A stretch of DNA of 64,000 nt, from the NCBI GenBank assembly GCA_038093515.1, contig JBBPSI010000044.1, forward strand, positions 91,068-155,067, read 5' to 3'. Positions 11,022-22,954 of this stretch are shown piece by piece; positions within the stretch are counted from its first letter, which is position 1; each line of letters opens with the position of its first letter. The notes beneath the pieces were generated by a model, which saw nothing but the letters and a program-made list of their open reading frames with translations, did no database searches and was not told where the DNA came from. A program made the translations under genes and the position numbers. This stretch comes from Butyriboletus loyo (lineage: Eukaryota; Basidiomycota; Agaricomycetes; Boletales; Boletaceae).

Positions 11022-13698
11022 ATGTCGTTCAGCGGGTGCGTTTTGCGGTCCTGTGTTGTATCGCTTGCTCTGATCTACGTGTAGATTTGGGTCGTCAACG
11101 AGAACGCCCTCGTCGTACGGCCAGAACAACCCCGAAGGGTCAATCTTTGGTGGTACGCAGCCCACGGCTACGGGCACCACCCCGTCGCTACAACCACAGA
11201 CGACACAACCACAGACATCTACATCGCTGTTCGGACAGCCTTCCAGTGGTACTCAACAACAACAACAGACTTCCTCTGCGACATCGCTCTTCGGCCAACC
11301 CACGAGTGGCACCCAGCAAACGACCGGAACATCGATATTCGGTCAACCTTCTAGTACCAGTACCACTCAGCAGCAACAACCAACGACGTCGATCTTTGGC
11401 CAACCGGCGAGTGGTACTCAGCAGCAGCAACCTACCACTGCTTTGTTTGCTCAGCCTACAGCTGGGATACAACAACAACCATCTACCTCTCTTTTTGGCC
11501 AGTCTACGACTGGGACTCAACAACCACAGAAACCGTCTACGTCTCTGTTTGGTCAGTCTGCAACCGGGACTCAGCAGCAGCAACCTACGATGACCACGTC
11601 GCTCCTGGGTCAGCCGGCAACTGGGACTCAACAACAACAGCCTACCACGTCTTTATTTGGCGGTCAATCCACGACTGGGACTCAGCAGCAACAACAACCT
11701 ACCACGGCTTTGTTTGACGGTCCATCCATGACTAGGCCTCAGCAGCAACAACAACCTACCACGGCTTTGTTTGACGGTCCATCCATGACTATGCCTCAGC
11801 AGCAACAACAACCTACCACGGCTTTGTTTGGCGGTCAGTCCGCGACTGGGACTCAGCAGCAACAACAACCTACCACGGCTTTGTTTAACGGTCAATCCAT
11901 GACTAGGATTCAGCAGCAACAACAACCTACCACGTCTTTGTTTGGCGGTCAGTCCGCGACTGGTACTCAACAACAGCAACAGCCTACGACATCCTTGTTC
12001 GGCCAACCTGCTACCGGCACTCAACAGCAGCCATCCACCACTTCGCTCTTTGGCCAACCCGCCGCAAGTGGTACCCAACAGGCGTCAGGCACGTCCCTGT
12101 TTAGACAGCCCGCGGGTACCGCTCTGCATCAGCAAAGGCCCACCACATCTTTGTTCGGCCAGCCCGCGACTGGAACTCAGCAGAGTACGACCTCTTTATT
12201 CGGACAACCCGCGACTGGGACTCAGCAGAGTACGACCTCTTTGTTCGGACAACCTGCTACTGGAACGCAACAGCAGCAACCCTCCACTTCGCTGTTCGGT
12301 CAGCCTGCCGGGGGGGCTCAACAGCCCCAAAGCAGGTCCTTCTGCCAGCTCCCAGGGGTGACGCAACTGCCCCAAAGTGCCCTTGGAACACCTTTGTTTG
12401 GTAGCACGACTCAGCCAAGTACTACCACGCCACAGATGACGGGGCTTTTCGGTTCCACCACTCAGACCCAACCTACGACGATGGGTACTAGTCTGTTTGG
12501 GAGTATGACTACGCCTGCGACCACTTTTGGCACCAGCACAACTAGCACCTTGTTTGGTGCGCAACGACAGCCATCGTAAGTGATGCGTACCTTCCCACCG
12601 GCCCGGTGACTGACACATCTCCTTAGTACCATGAGGTCCGCAATTTCGAAATCGGAATAAAAACAAAAAAAACTAACGACCTCTCATTTCTCGTCAGCAT
12701 TTCGCCCGCTCAACCTACTGGCCCGGTTCTGTTTTCAAAAGCCACGAAGTTCAACGATCTACCAGAGGAGATTAGAAAGAAATTCGAGAGTTTGGAGTGA
12801 GTCATCGTCTTCAACGCAATAATACACTTCTTCAATCTTCACCAAGTGCATACATCCAAGGTCGCGTGCAAATAAGTAACGATCTCAAGCAACGGAAACT
12901 CGGTCAAGAACCTACCAAAGGCCAAGATCTCATTCGTGAGGTGCATAAGGTGGGGATCACATCTTGCTGGTATTCTCGCAGACAAATCCTAATGGTTTTA
13001 ACCGCTTCCCCCTCTAGGAATTATTGAGCGTCGCTGCGACCATCCAATCCGACGCCCTCTTCACGAAGGATCTCAAAGAGAAAACGGATCAAGCTGTTCA
13101 AGACACGATCATCGCAACCCGTGTCGTCGACGGGTTCAAAAATCCCCACCAACACGGAATTTACCTCAAAAATCATGCATCATTCCCACTAGAGTGCGTT
13201 TTTTTCCTGCTCCCAGGGTGCCAGCGACGATGGAAGTACCTGACGACGGTCGTATAGATTCTTTACGCGCGTGACGGAACAGATGCAAGAACGGTTGCAA
13301 TGGTACAAGAACACGATCGAAGTATGCATTTTTTTCTGTGCATTTTTTGTCTTGTTAAGATTTTATCCGAAGCAAATCGAACGCAAGTTATCCTCTACCG
13401 CCGTACAAGCCCAGGCTACCCCACAAGGTACCCCCGACTGTCCTATATATCTTCACTCGCTGACCTGCCCCTCCCTCCGCCTCTCTATTCAGTGATATCC
13501 TCCACCTTGCAAACCCAACACGCTATTTTTCTATCCCTGGCGGCTAAGACGGCCACCGTAGATGCAGAACTGCAAAAAATCAAGGCACTATACACCCAGC
13601 TTTGGCGTGCAAAGACAGGAAGCATGAGAGATCCTTTCAGCGATCTCGATCGGGGTAGTGGAGGGGATTTTGGGATGGAGTCCTTGCGCGTGACATGA
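11022..13698 (+). CDS. NUP49: FG-repeat nucleoporin Nup49/Nup58
   Basis: 738-residue nuclear pore protein, the fungal counterpart of Nup58/45, part of the central channel with Nsp1 and Nup57. Exons: 11022..11035, 11085..12575, 12627..12635, 12698..12796, 12847..12949, 13018..13193, 13258..13321, 13373..13427, 13493..13698. The first 14-nt exon encodes MSFSG. The second carries a long Gln/Thr-rich array of SLFGQ-type repeats that form the permeability barrier. The C-terminal third is a coiled-coil region starting PTGPVLFSKATKFNDLPEE and including KELLSVAATIQSD, GFKNPHQHGIYL and FFTRVTEQMQERL, the anchoring part. A 9-nt microexon (12627-12635, STMS across the junctions) splits what would otherwise be one unusually long 122-bp intron into introns of 51 and 62 bp; skipping it also keeps frame. 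Confidence 0.92.
11641..11982 (+). repeat. Six tandem 57-bp units in the NUP49 FG region
   Basis: Units start at 11641, 11698, 11755, 11812, 11869 and 11926, each 19 codons of the form P-T-T-(A/S)-L-F-x-G-x-S-x-T-x-x-Q5. Units 1, 4 and 6 keep LFGGQ. Units 2 and 3 read LFDGP and unit 5 LFNGQ, so the FG dipeptide is lost in half of them. Near-identity of the units indicates recent unequal exchange or slippage. Confidence 0.93.
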
Positions 13699-13849
13699 GA
13701 CAAACTCACACAGGCTGATCAGTATTTTCGGTCGTTTTCACCCTTGTTTATCCTACAAGTAGGGGGTGGCATGTAATCGGACACCATGTTGTTAAGGGGA
13801 TACGAAAATCTTAAATACTCACTTCTGGGCCTGTGAGGGCAGTGTTGTG

Positions 13850-15240
13850 TTTACTGGCAGTAAAAAATGCAGCATTGGCTGGTGCTATTACTATTAGTAT
13901 AGATAGGAGAACAAACATGAAAAGTGAGAATTGTGGAGAATAAATTGAGCATAATGTTGAGTACATAAAGATGCTTTCGGAAGGACTTGTTACGATTTGA
14001 TATCATCATAGACAGCAAGAACTGCCTCGAGTACCTTCCTGCAACCTGCAACCTCCCACAATCACTCTTTAAATGCATTCTGACTTGTCTCTGTCTCTTC
14101 AAACTCCTGACACTCAGTCCTACTCTTCTTCACATCCACCATGTACAAGAAAATTGTGCTGAACATGCCTCTGCTCAGGCCATCGATATCAGTGTCTAAT
14201 CCAGAGAGAACCTGTGGAATGGAACATACAAGCCAAACAGAAAAGCAAAGGGCATGTTATTGTTGTTTCCTGATGCTGTGATGATAGCAGATGATACAAG
14301 TGGGCCAATGAATGCAGATGTTTTGCCAACCTGTGTGTTCAGAGTATGTAAGTAAGAGCATCATCATATAGAGCCCATGGATATTCTATATAACATACCA
14401 CTGAGAATAGTGCAAAGAAGAGGAACCTATAGGTTTAATGTCATTTGCATGAAACAGAACATGATTTGATTTGAGACATACATTCGAGGAAGAGGAGAGA
14501 CTTCACTGATCATGGTCTGGCTGTATGCATACCATGGGCAAACCATAAGACCATAAAATACTTGATATAACCTTTGCACAACCATCAGATAATCTCTAAG
14601 CATATATTTAATGGATCCTTACCATATCTCCCAAACATGCTTGAATCCAAAGTTATTGGTATGCACTCCTATGAGGCCCCACACAGTGAGAACCTATTCA
14701 TAATCAGAGGAACCCACATAATATATAGCTATTTTAACAAACCAATATCCAAATGACATTGAAAGCCAGCATCTTAAGAACTTTGTATTAACATTGTAAA
14801 CCATTTACTGTCTAACTTACCTGCTTAGTTGGTATTTTATACTTTTTCTGAACTAACCAAAATCCACTAGAAATGTAGGATCTTGAACTTGCTGTATTTG
14901 AAAGCAGAAATGAGCAAACTCACTAGATTCCAAGTGCTTGAGTCACAATGCCAACAATCAATAGCAATGTCAGTTGGAGAGTGGAATATGTGACAACACT
15001 ACCATTCTTAGAAGCCATAGAATAGTGAATTCATTGTTACATACCTGTTTTGCAGAGTTCCAATAACAGTACTGTAGAAGATAAGTCAATAAGCTTTACT
15101 TCTGCAATGCTTGAAACTTACACAGTGGTATTCAAAACATCTCCCCTAGGAGGATATGCACATCAATCAAAAGATGCTCCCTGAAAAAAAAGGGAAGACA
15201 TACATAAGAAAATAGAAGATAAGATACAGAAAAGTCTGCT
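13850..15240. other. AT-rich island inside and downstream of ATG22-like gene
   Basis: Base composition changes abruptly. Counting lines: 13861-13920 has 20 G/C of 60, 14701-14760 has 17, 14821-14880 has 19 and 15181-15240 has 18. By contrast 15241-15300 has 31 and 16201-16260 has 37. The island covers the last ten exons of the transporter gene and the short intergenic space to NUP49. The reading frame stays open through it. Confidence 0.85.
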
Positions 15241-16622
15241 TGAGCCTCATACATTCCTGGATAGCCGCATGTGTCTGCTGGAACCCAATCGTCAAAAGGG
15301 AACTACCAGGAGGAAGTGGTAACCCAGGTTGATGCTTTTCAAGGAAGAACCAAGGTAAAGCACAGGCCACTGATATCAGTTCAGTACCACCAGCCCCATG
15401 CGCTGAAAGGAATGACGATTACTTACGCCAAACTGCGCCCGAGAATGCTATAAGTACACTAAATGCTTTCGTGTTGTTTTCTACACTCTCCCCGGCTTTC
15501 AGTCCTTCCAGAATAGCCACCATGATAACAAGGATAAAGATTTCACCAACGGAGGAGACAGTGAATGAGATATTTGAAACTCTATTTCTGGACAGAGACT
15601 CGAAAGCGGCATGTTCGTCCGCACTGGGAAAGAGAATAAGCAGACGGATATCACATTCTTGCAAACCTTACCTCTTGAATCCTCTTTGCACCTCTTTGGC
15701 TGATTCCTGGACTTCGGGAAGATGACGGGTTAAACCCGGGAACGCTGCTGTCCAAAATGTGAGGGCACCCTGTTTTAACATCAGATAAAAGGATAAATGC
15801 ATGCTCGAGGATATTTACCTGGTACGCTATCACTGGTCATCGGTGAGCGGGAACCATACGAGGCCCAATGTTGTGGCATGAAGAACAAACTTACAACCCA
15901 GAATATAGAGGACAACGCCCGCCTGCCATTTGGAGGGGTCTTCGACACCGAGCCATGCAAAGGAGACTGCGACCGCAACTAGCGTAAATACGATGGTGAT
16001 GTTAGGTCTCGAACGGGTCAGATATTTACACCTATGATGGAATACAGAGTCACCTCCATTGACCATAGTCAGCCCACGCTCCGATAACGAGAAGCAAGAC
16101 TGCCTGAATGGCGAAACTGATACCGTTCGTGAGAAGAACGATAGAGTTAACTGTAGGATGGTCAACGGCGAGCTTCTGGCGTTCACGATGCGATACGAAC
16201 TGTCCCTGATCCGTCCGAGGTATGGAAGTACGCAACTTGTACCGCTGCCGCACGGTGCGGAATACGGAGGGTACGCTGGATCATAACCGGCAAGGTAGAG
16301 TAAGTTCTGGAACTGAGAAGGACCAAAGTTGAAGCCAGATAAGCCGTTATTTCCCTGGAGTCTTGTCAACTTGACGGGAATCGTGTTACTGCCAAGGAGA
16401 ACGCACGACGTAATAGAGATAGAAAGCCCAAAGTTCCCTGCGGGATGTTATCAATGCCACGTCTGTCTTTCCAGGCTTGTCGAAGTCACTCCCATCCCTG
16501 GGAAATTCAACGCGGGAATGCTTGGAGGGCCCAAGCTGCTCGCCGTTGAGCATGTCCATGGCCGCGCAATACAACCCTTGCGAATGCGTTATCTCGCCCT
16601 TTCGAACGGATATGATCTCCAA
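14062..16622 (-). CDS. ATG22: Atg22-like vacuolar amino-acid effluxer (MFS)
   Basis: 551-residue multipass transporter of the Atg22 family, which exports amino acids from the vacuole after autophagy. Exons (minus): 16622..16407, 16354..16201, 16150..16054, 16007..15895, 15832..15819, 15769..15672, 15623..15427, 15369..15204, 15145..15122, 15071..15045, 14998..14924, 14866..14821, 14772..14743, 14693..14623, 14571..14482, 14426..14399, 14330..14230, 14170..14062. Eighteen exons, all phases closing. Family landmarks: SRRELWAFYLYY, GFNFGPSQFQNLLYLAGYDP, TNGISFAIQAVLL, GALTFWTAAFPGL, SRNRVSNISF, LPWFFLEKHQPG, GDVLNTTVT, FGFKHVWEIW, PWYAYSQTMISEVSP and GKTSAFIGP, ending in a Lys/Glu tail. Exon 5 is only 14 nt. 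A second in-frame start at 16559 would give 530 residues. Exons 9-18 lie in an AT-rich island unlike exons 1-8. Confidence 0.9.
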
Positions 16623-17284
16623 ACGTGATTACATAACAGTCAGTGGTCGACGATGGCAGCTTGACATGTCGTACCATGCGGTAGCATTTCCCGACTGTCA
16701 ATGTGTCGCCAATCTCGCGACGAGCACCTCACAACTGACTAGCTAACAAGCTTGGCATACCCTTCCGGAAGCACCAAAATTCCTGATATGAGCTTGTCGT
16801 ACAACACAAACCCCGATAGTACCTAACTGTCACTTCAATGCTTGTGATGTGGCGTGACGCTTGTCTCTCAGCATGGGGTCTCTTGGTCACGTCACGCTGT
16901 ATCAGCTCGAACATTATGAAGCTTTATTTCAGAACAGCTTCATATTCATCTCAGACAATATATGCTGATCGAATCGGGTCCTCTTCACGAATCATTTCTG
17001 CAATCAGACAAGGTGTGTATATTTGTGAATCATAACATCGGTGGAGATATAAGTATCTTATAAGGAATTTAATTGAAATTTGAACGGGAGCAACTCAAAA
17101 AAGTTACATAATCGCTTTCTGAGCATCAATATTTATTTTCCGACAGTGCAATGTGACCTGAGTAAACCCCAACAAAAAACACAAACACCCCACCCCGAAA
17201 AATTCGGTTACACCCAGCGAAATCTAAAAATTCTAGCTCCTGAACAGATTTGATTAGACGTCGGGGTCACTCAACTCTGTCCTC
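16623..17284. promoter_or_regulatory. Shared upstream region of two divergent genes
   Basis: 662 bp separate the start of the Atg22-like gene (leftward) from the AT-hook gene (rightward). Both promoters must lie here. The right third is AT-rich. No TATA box or named site can be assigned with confidence. Confidence 0.4.
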
Positions 17285-19243
17285 ATGGACAATCCTCAGC
17301 ATTATCAACCGCTCTCACATGCACTTAATCCGCCAATCGTCCAGCCCCAATATGAAGAGGAGGAGGAGGAAGGCGACGATGAGGGCGCCATAGAGGAACA
17401 ACTTGAAAGAGAAGACGAAGACGGCGATGAGTACGTGTCCTAATGTTGCGTTTATGTGCATGGGTAAACAACCCCTTATCGCGACTTCAATGACCCCGCA
17501 GATCAAACCGTGCTACTCAACAGACACCCAATGCGAGTGGAACGGTGAAGCAGCGCGTCGAGCCAGCACCCTCCATTCCGCCACAACCATCCTGCCCGCC
17601 AACATCTGAAGATGTCGAGCGTAAACGGCGTCCCGGTCGTCCCCGTGGCTCAAAAAACAGGCGCATTCGCGGATCTGGTGCCGAAAGAGATGCGTCAGCC
17701 GCGAGTACCGCGGCTGCAAAGCACCCTACCACCACACATGGATTTTACCAATATTCTGCTCCCCCAGCACCGGGGGAGGTGCATCCGCACAACCAACAAT
17801 ATTATGAGTTTCAATGGCGTGTTCTAAATTTGTGTGCTGAGTTTTATGGTGCTGCCGAAGAGCTCATCGTGAGTTCAACCCGGGGGTGAGTTTAGCGCAT
17901 GGGTTGGTGCTGATATTTCATTTGCGTGCAGAAAGCTACGCCTTCACTGGTGATTGCCCAGTGTTATCAGATGGGACCAGCTGTTAAAGTCGACCCCCTG
18001 ACTATGCTTGGCGAGGCCAAGCGAATCTGCGATACTCTTGTAACTGTTCCTTCAACTCTGTTGATGTACCTCGAATGATGTGTTTCCATGTAGCTTGCTT
18101 CACCTGCTCGATTAACTGCGCACCCTCCTCCCGTACCGTATCCATTCATCCCAGGGTATACCCCTTTGGCACCTCAACCTCCTCAACCACCACTGCAACC
18201 AACTCTCCCGCCTTCGGCGAATGGAAAACCTCCACCAGTCACGCAGTCAGCGGCCTCTGTAATATCAAATCCACAATCATTCGTCGTCTCCATGGGACAT
18301 CAGCACCTGACCCCACCACAGTTCGTTCCGGGAATGTATAATGGTCCCGCATATCCGACTGCTCCATATTATTCCTATAGTGGATATAGCGGCTTTTACC
18401 CTTCTGTTCCAGCACCGCAAGCCGGGCCCAGCACTTCTACAGGTTCGAATGTGTCTGCGGGCCCAATACCAGGAAACGCCGGAAACCAAGGTGCATGGTC
18501 GGATGAAGAAACCGAAAAGTTGAAGAAGCTCGCTGAGGAACATCGGAATGCCAGCGGAGAGATAGCATGGGATGCACTGTGTGATAAATGGGGTAATTCT
18601 AGAACAAGGTACTGTTTTCACCTCCAATTTCTTGTGTCGGCTGAGGACTTTTATAAGGCACCAAATACTCATCAAAGCGACTTCGCTCGGTCTGAAAGAG
18701 TCCTCTTCGAGGGGAACAAAACGTCGGCGTGACACAGAGAGCCAAACATCTTCTGACCGCCCACTACCTAGCGTACCAACGCCAGGCACGGAGAATCCGA
18801 TACCAACGCCTACACCTACACTCGCCTCTGCCCCACCCCCCCCTCCACCGCAGTCCGGAGCGCCCATGCAGCAGAACACACACCCGCCTGCGGCATCGTC
18901 GCAGACTGTTCCGTCAAATCCTGTACAGTCATCCGCTTCGCCAGCTCCTTCGACACCTGCCACCTCTACACAACCATCCCCCGCCATTCGCCATGCCCAG
19001 ACTCAGCAGCAACCTCCTGCATCGCGCAATTTCCCGTACCCCATGCCTACCGTTGCGGCGGCAACGTCACCCGTCATCTCCACCACCACTCCCCAACAGC
19101 CGCCAGAGAGATCTGGGAGTTCAAATGCATATTATCGGCGACCAAATCCGCCAGCTGGATCTGGCTCAAAACCTCCTTCTCACGGACATGGTGTCACGAC
19201 CCATCAGTACATGTACCAACCTAATGGACGGAGGGAAAATTAG
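17285..19243 (+). CDS. AT-hook and Myb/SANT-like nuclear protein
   Basis: 573-residue probable DNA-binding protein. Exons: 17285..17430, 17502..17868, 17932..18039, 18094..18608, 18658..19243. The N-terminus is acidic (a Glu run near residues 25-35). Residues about 89-101 form an AT-hook-like basic motif (RKRRPGRPRGSKN). A conserved-looking block follows (YEFQWRVLNLCAEFYGAAEEL), then a long Pro-rich stretch. A Myb-like three-helix domain at roughly 340-405 contains WSDEETEKLKKLAEEH, WDALCDKWGNSRTR and, after an intron, HQILIKATSLGLKESS followed by KRRR. The tail is Pro/Ser/Gln-rich. I do not recognise a named gene. Transcription or chromatin function is inferred from the domains only. Confidence 0.82.
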
Positions 19244-19624
19244 GTTTGTTTGCAACTTGTTTTGAAGTATAGACACTCGAAGGCGTTTAATGTTTGTTAG
19301 GGGCAGACTGTAACACTACTTTCGAATTACATTATTTTGTGTTTTTGGCGTGACATTAGTCACACTTAAAAAATATAATAGAATTGCATTTTGTAGCCAA
19401 AAATCGTTGTTAGTAGAGGCTTGTTTGGCATGAGCCTCTGGACCAAACAACTGTCTCCGCTGCGCCACTTGCTGCCAACGCTGACACAGCTGCTCGGTTT
19501 CCAGACCACTTGCCTGATTCATACTTTACCAGAACGTCCAAATCACACCCTTCTTGTCTTTGTACCATTACCACCGTTTCACCTGCACAATTTCCCTTCT
19601 TCCGACCAACGTTGCATTCCAGCC
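19244..19624. other. Intergenic gap
   Basis: 381 bp between two same-strand genes, expected to hold the 3' UTR of the AT-hook gene and the MEX67 promoter. Nothing else recognised. Confidence 0.5.
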
Positions 19625-22288
19625 ATGTTCTCGAGCCCAACAACCGCGCCGGGCGGCCGCACACTGGCCGCAAACGCTCTCAGGAGTGCTGGACTCATTG
19701 ACAAAGACGAACGCATGAAGGATGTCTCTGCAGACAGACCCGGCGGGCGCAAAGGCGTTTCCAAGATCCGTTCTCACCGCCCTCGTCCGATTGATGCCTT
19801 CAAAGACCACCAGGCGGGTCCATCCAAGGCTTCCATGGTAAATACAAGACCTTCCTCTTTCGATGTTTCACTCCGCATATTCATCATATCATTGCATAAC
19901 GTCACATCGTCATTCCATTTGCCGGCCGCTTTAACATTGTTGTGTATCACTTATCTACTCGCATCGATGGTTTCGCTCCCATTCCATCGCTGTATCATGC
20001 ACGCTCACCTCTTCCTTCATTCGTACTCTCGTAACCTCTGTCCCCGCATTTTTATCTGAAAACACCGCGCTCACCCTCGTTATCTGTTCGCTCCCACCGC
20101 CGCCCACTTGAACTCGCTTCTGCAATGGACGTGGGGTGGTATTCCTGCTCGCTGCGCGGACACAGTCAGCCAACGTGCCCATGGAGGGTCTCTCGATCCG
20201 TGGCGCTTCGAGTGCGAGGAACCCGACGGTGGGACGGCTTCGCAGGAATGCTGTCGCGATGACTTCAGTCACGGGTGGCGGAAGAGTGGCCACAGTGGGA
20301 GTGAAGACGATTGACGTATGGAGACATTTCGTGAACAGAAGGTGGAATCCAGATGCACAGTTTTTGAACCTCGAGGTGAGTGACACTGGCGTATTGTCAT
20401 ACTGAACACCGGCAGACTGAAGGTGGTGTTCCGTTGCTTGGCAGTCCATGTTGGATGACCCGGAACTTGCGAAACACGGGCTTTTGCCGCCCGGCGCACC
20501 TGGGTCGACGGCGAGGGAAGCGTCTGTCATTTTCAAGCTCGCTTCAAATCTCAAGCCGCCCGTGAGTTTCATTTTGTGAATTTATATAGTGTGTTAATTG
20601 ATTATTGTCAGGTTCATACGATCTCCTTGGCCAGTAACAAGATAGCTTCTGGTCAAATACTATCAACTCTTGTGCACTACCTGCCAAAACTGGCCAATCT
20701 CTCATTGCAAAATAATGATCTCAAAGTCTGGCGGGATATTGACTACCTTTCTGGCAGAAGGGGCAAACTGGAACACCTCCGGGAGTTGATCATGGTTGGC
20801 AACCCACTGAGGGAACTTGAACTCAGACACGGAAGAGGAGACAAGTACAGAAGGTAAGCTACATGGAAGTCAACAAAATAAATGGTCCTTTTCTCAGTCG
20901 ATCATCAGCGACATGGCCCGTCGGTTTCCCTCGCTGGTCATGTTAGACCAGGAGGCAATTGCAACAATTGGATTTGACGCACCTGGACCTTCATCGACCC
21001 CAGCGACCGAGAAGCGGCCGACAGCTACTTCGTTTCCTTACGAAATGAAACCTTCATTTATCACGGGGGTTGAAGACAGCATCATCAGTAACTTCCTTGT
21101 ACGGTGAGCAACCCCGGCTCTGTTTTGTTGAAATTGGTTTTGATTTTGGCGTGTTTGCGGTAGGTTTTTCCCATTATTCGATGATCAGCGGGCTGCGCTC
21201 TTGGATGCCTACCATCCATCGGCGACGTTTTCGTTTTCTGTCAACACTGCCATTCCTGCTCGGGCCCGGATACAAGGATTGCACACCCAGTTACCGAATC
21301 AACGGAAGCTGGACTGGTCAGTCTGGCTGGGCGGTGGTTCCAGGAACCTGAATCGGCTTGGAGGCGGTAATGGCCCAGACAAGGCATTCCACAGTCTGCA
21401 TCTTGGAAGCGAAGCCGCCATTCGTGCTATGTCCGCCCTTCCGAAAATGAAACATGAGATCTTGGGTTCTCCAGAGAAGTTCTGCATCGACGCGTGGCCC
21501 GTTGGGCAAGGCGAAGACCTGAAGCTATTCATTTCGCTGCATGGTCAATTCACTGAAGGTATGTTACCCGCGATCCATCACCGTCATCTCGGACATTTCC
21601 GATTTGACCCTGACCCGCGGCGCCGAATACTGCGATATTGTGATGTCATCTGACCTTCTTGTGCCCTTAGAGCCTTCTCAGGGCATACGATCGTTTGATA
21701 GGGCATTCATACTCGCCCCCGCTTCGCCTGGTTCTCGGTTCGTATTTTTATGAATTTCGAGATGGTGAATCTTTCATTCTGTATTTTTCAGGGCAAAGTT
21801 GAATGGCTGGGACGTGACGATATTATCTGACGAATGGTGCATCCGAGCATACTCGAGCCACGAAGCTTGGACGCCGGGACCCATGAAGGTGCAAGTGGGA
21901 GACCCACTACCATCTCAACAAGTGACGCAGCAACAGACATCAGTTCTGCCAGCACGTCGAGCGCTACAAGATACTTTATCCACTTTTGTGCGTAATCTGG
22001 TCCCTCGATTCGTTTCAGTGGGGCTTGACTTACTTGCGCTTCCCTTGTTTGTTGTGCGCAGGCGGAGCCTCAGCGCGGTCTGATTGTGCAGATTTGCCAA
22101 CGAACAGGATTGAATGCCCGGTTTGCCGTGGATTGCCTGCAGAATAATGCGTGGGACTTGGACAGGGCCATCGCCAACTTTGAACAAGTGAAGGTTAGTG
22201 GGTCCATGCGGTGTTGATGGGCGACGTCGTACTTACGTACCTCGGCATTGTATCGCAGGGCGCATTGTCTCGAGACGCATTTCTGTAA
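19625..22288 (+). CDS. MEX67: Nuclear mRNA export factor Mex67/NXF1
   Basis: 598-residue mRNA exporter that carries mRNP through nuclear pores by binding FG repeats with its partner Mtr2/p15. Exons: 19625..19837, 20166..20375, 20445..20561, 20612..20853, 20909..21103, 21164..21558, 21671..21737, 21792..21987, 22062..22193, 22259..22288. Order of domains: basic N-terminal region; leucine-rich repeats in the exons around 20612-21000 ([35 protein letters not shown]); NTF2-like domain ([36 protein letters not shown]); and a C-terminal UBA/TAP-C domain ([21 protein letters not shown]). The first intron (328 bp) is much longer than the rest and could hide an exon or alternative splicing. Assignment is firm. 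Confidence 0.95.
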
Positions 22289-22954
22289 AGGTGCTGCGGT
22301 TCGGACATGATATCTAGAAGCGTGTGTTGAACGGTGTTCTGGCGCGGAGGTCCGGAGCCGGCCCCCCGTCAATTACTCTTGACAGAAGAGACAAGTAAAT
22401 TTGCATGGGCATCGGTGCATGTTAATGTATTCCACGTATATCATATTATCTCCCGATCATTTCGTACACCTCATTTCGTTTCCCGTATCGTTTGAAGCTG
22501 CGATATTGGCATCGATATCGGATAAATATTCAAGTGGCCTGAACGGGTATGATCTTGCGCCTGGTGGATAACCTTGAGCTAGAGGACGGTCGTGCTAGGA
22601 CAGAAGAGGTGAAACCGGCTTTGAGCTTTGAGTTCGCCTGGACCGTGTTTGTTTTACTTTTTTTTTTTTTTCTTCATTGTTTATGTGATGGCAGCCTCGA
22701 GGCGAAGGAAGCGTGGACAGATTGTACGAGAGCGTTTGGGTGACTTGTCATATTCTCCGCATTATCCAATCCAGCCTCGATGGAAGATCTCGCCAGAACC
22801 CGCTGCCTCATTCTCTTCCCCTTTAACTACCTCCGTCTCGACACACCCTCCCGCCACCCTGCCCCGACCTAGATTTGCTATATCTACCCGTTCTACTTCC
22901 TTCCCCCCCCATCCCGCCTTCCGCATCCCCTCACGAAATCACCGACGACCTGCA
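22289..22954. other. Intergenic gap
   Basis: 666 bp between MEX67 and the ankyrin gene, with a T run near 22655-22672. It should hold the MEX67 3' end and the next promoter. No other feature recognised. Confidence 0.5.

Noticed and set aside
11188..12078. Long Leu/Arg-rich frames antisense to NUP49
   Set aside because: Direct antisense shadow of the CAG/CAA-rich FG repeats.
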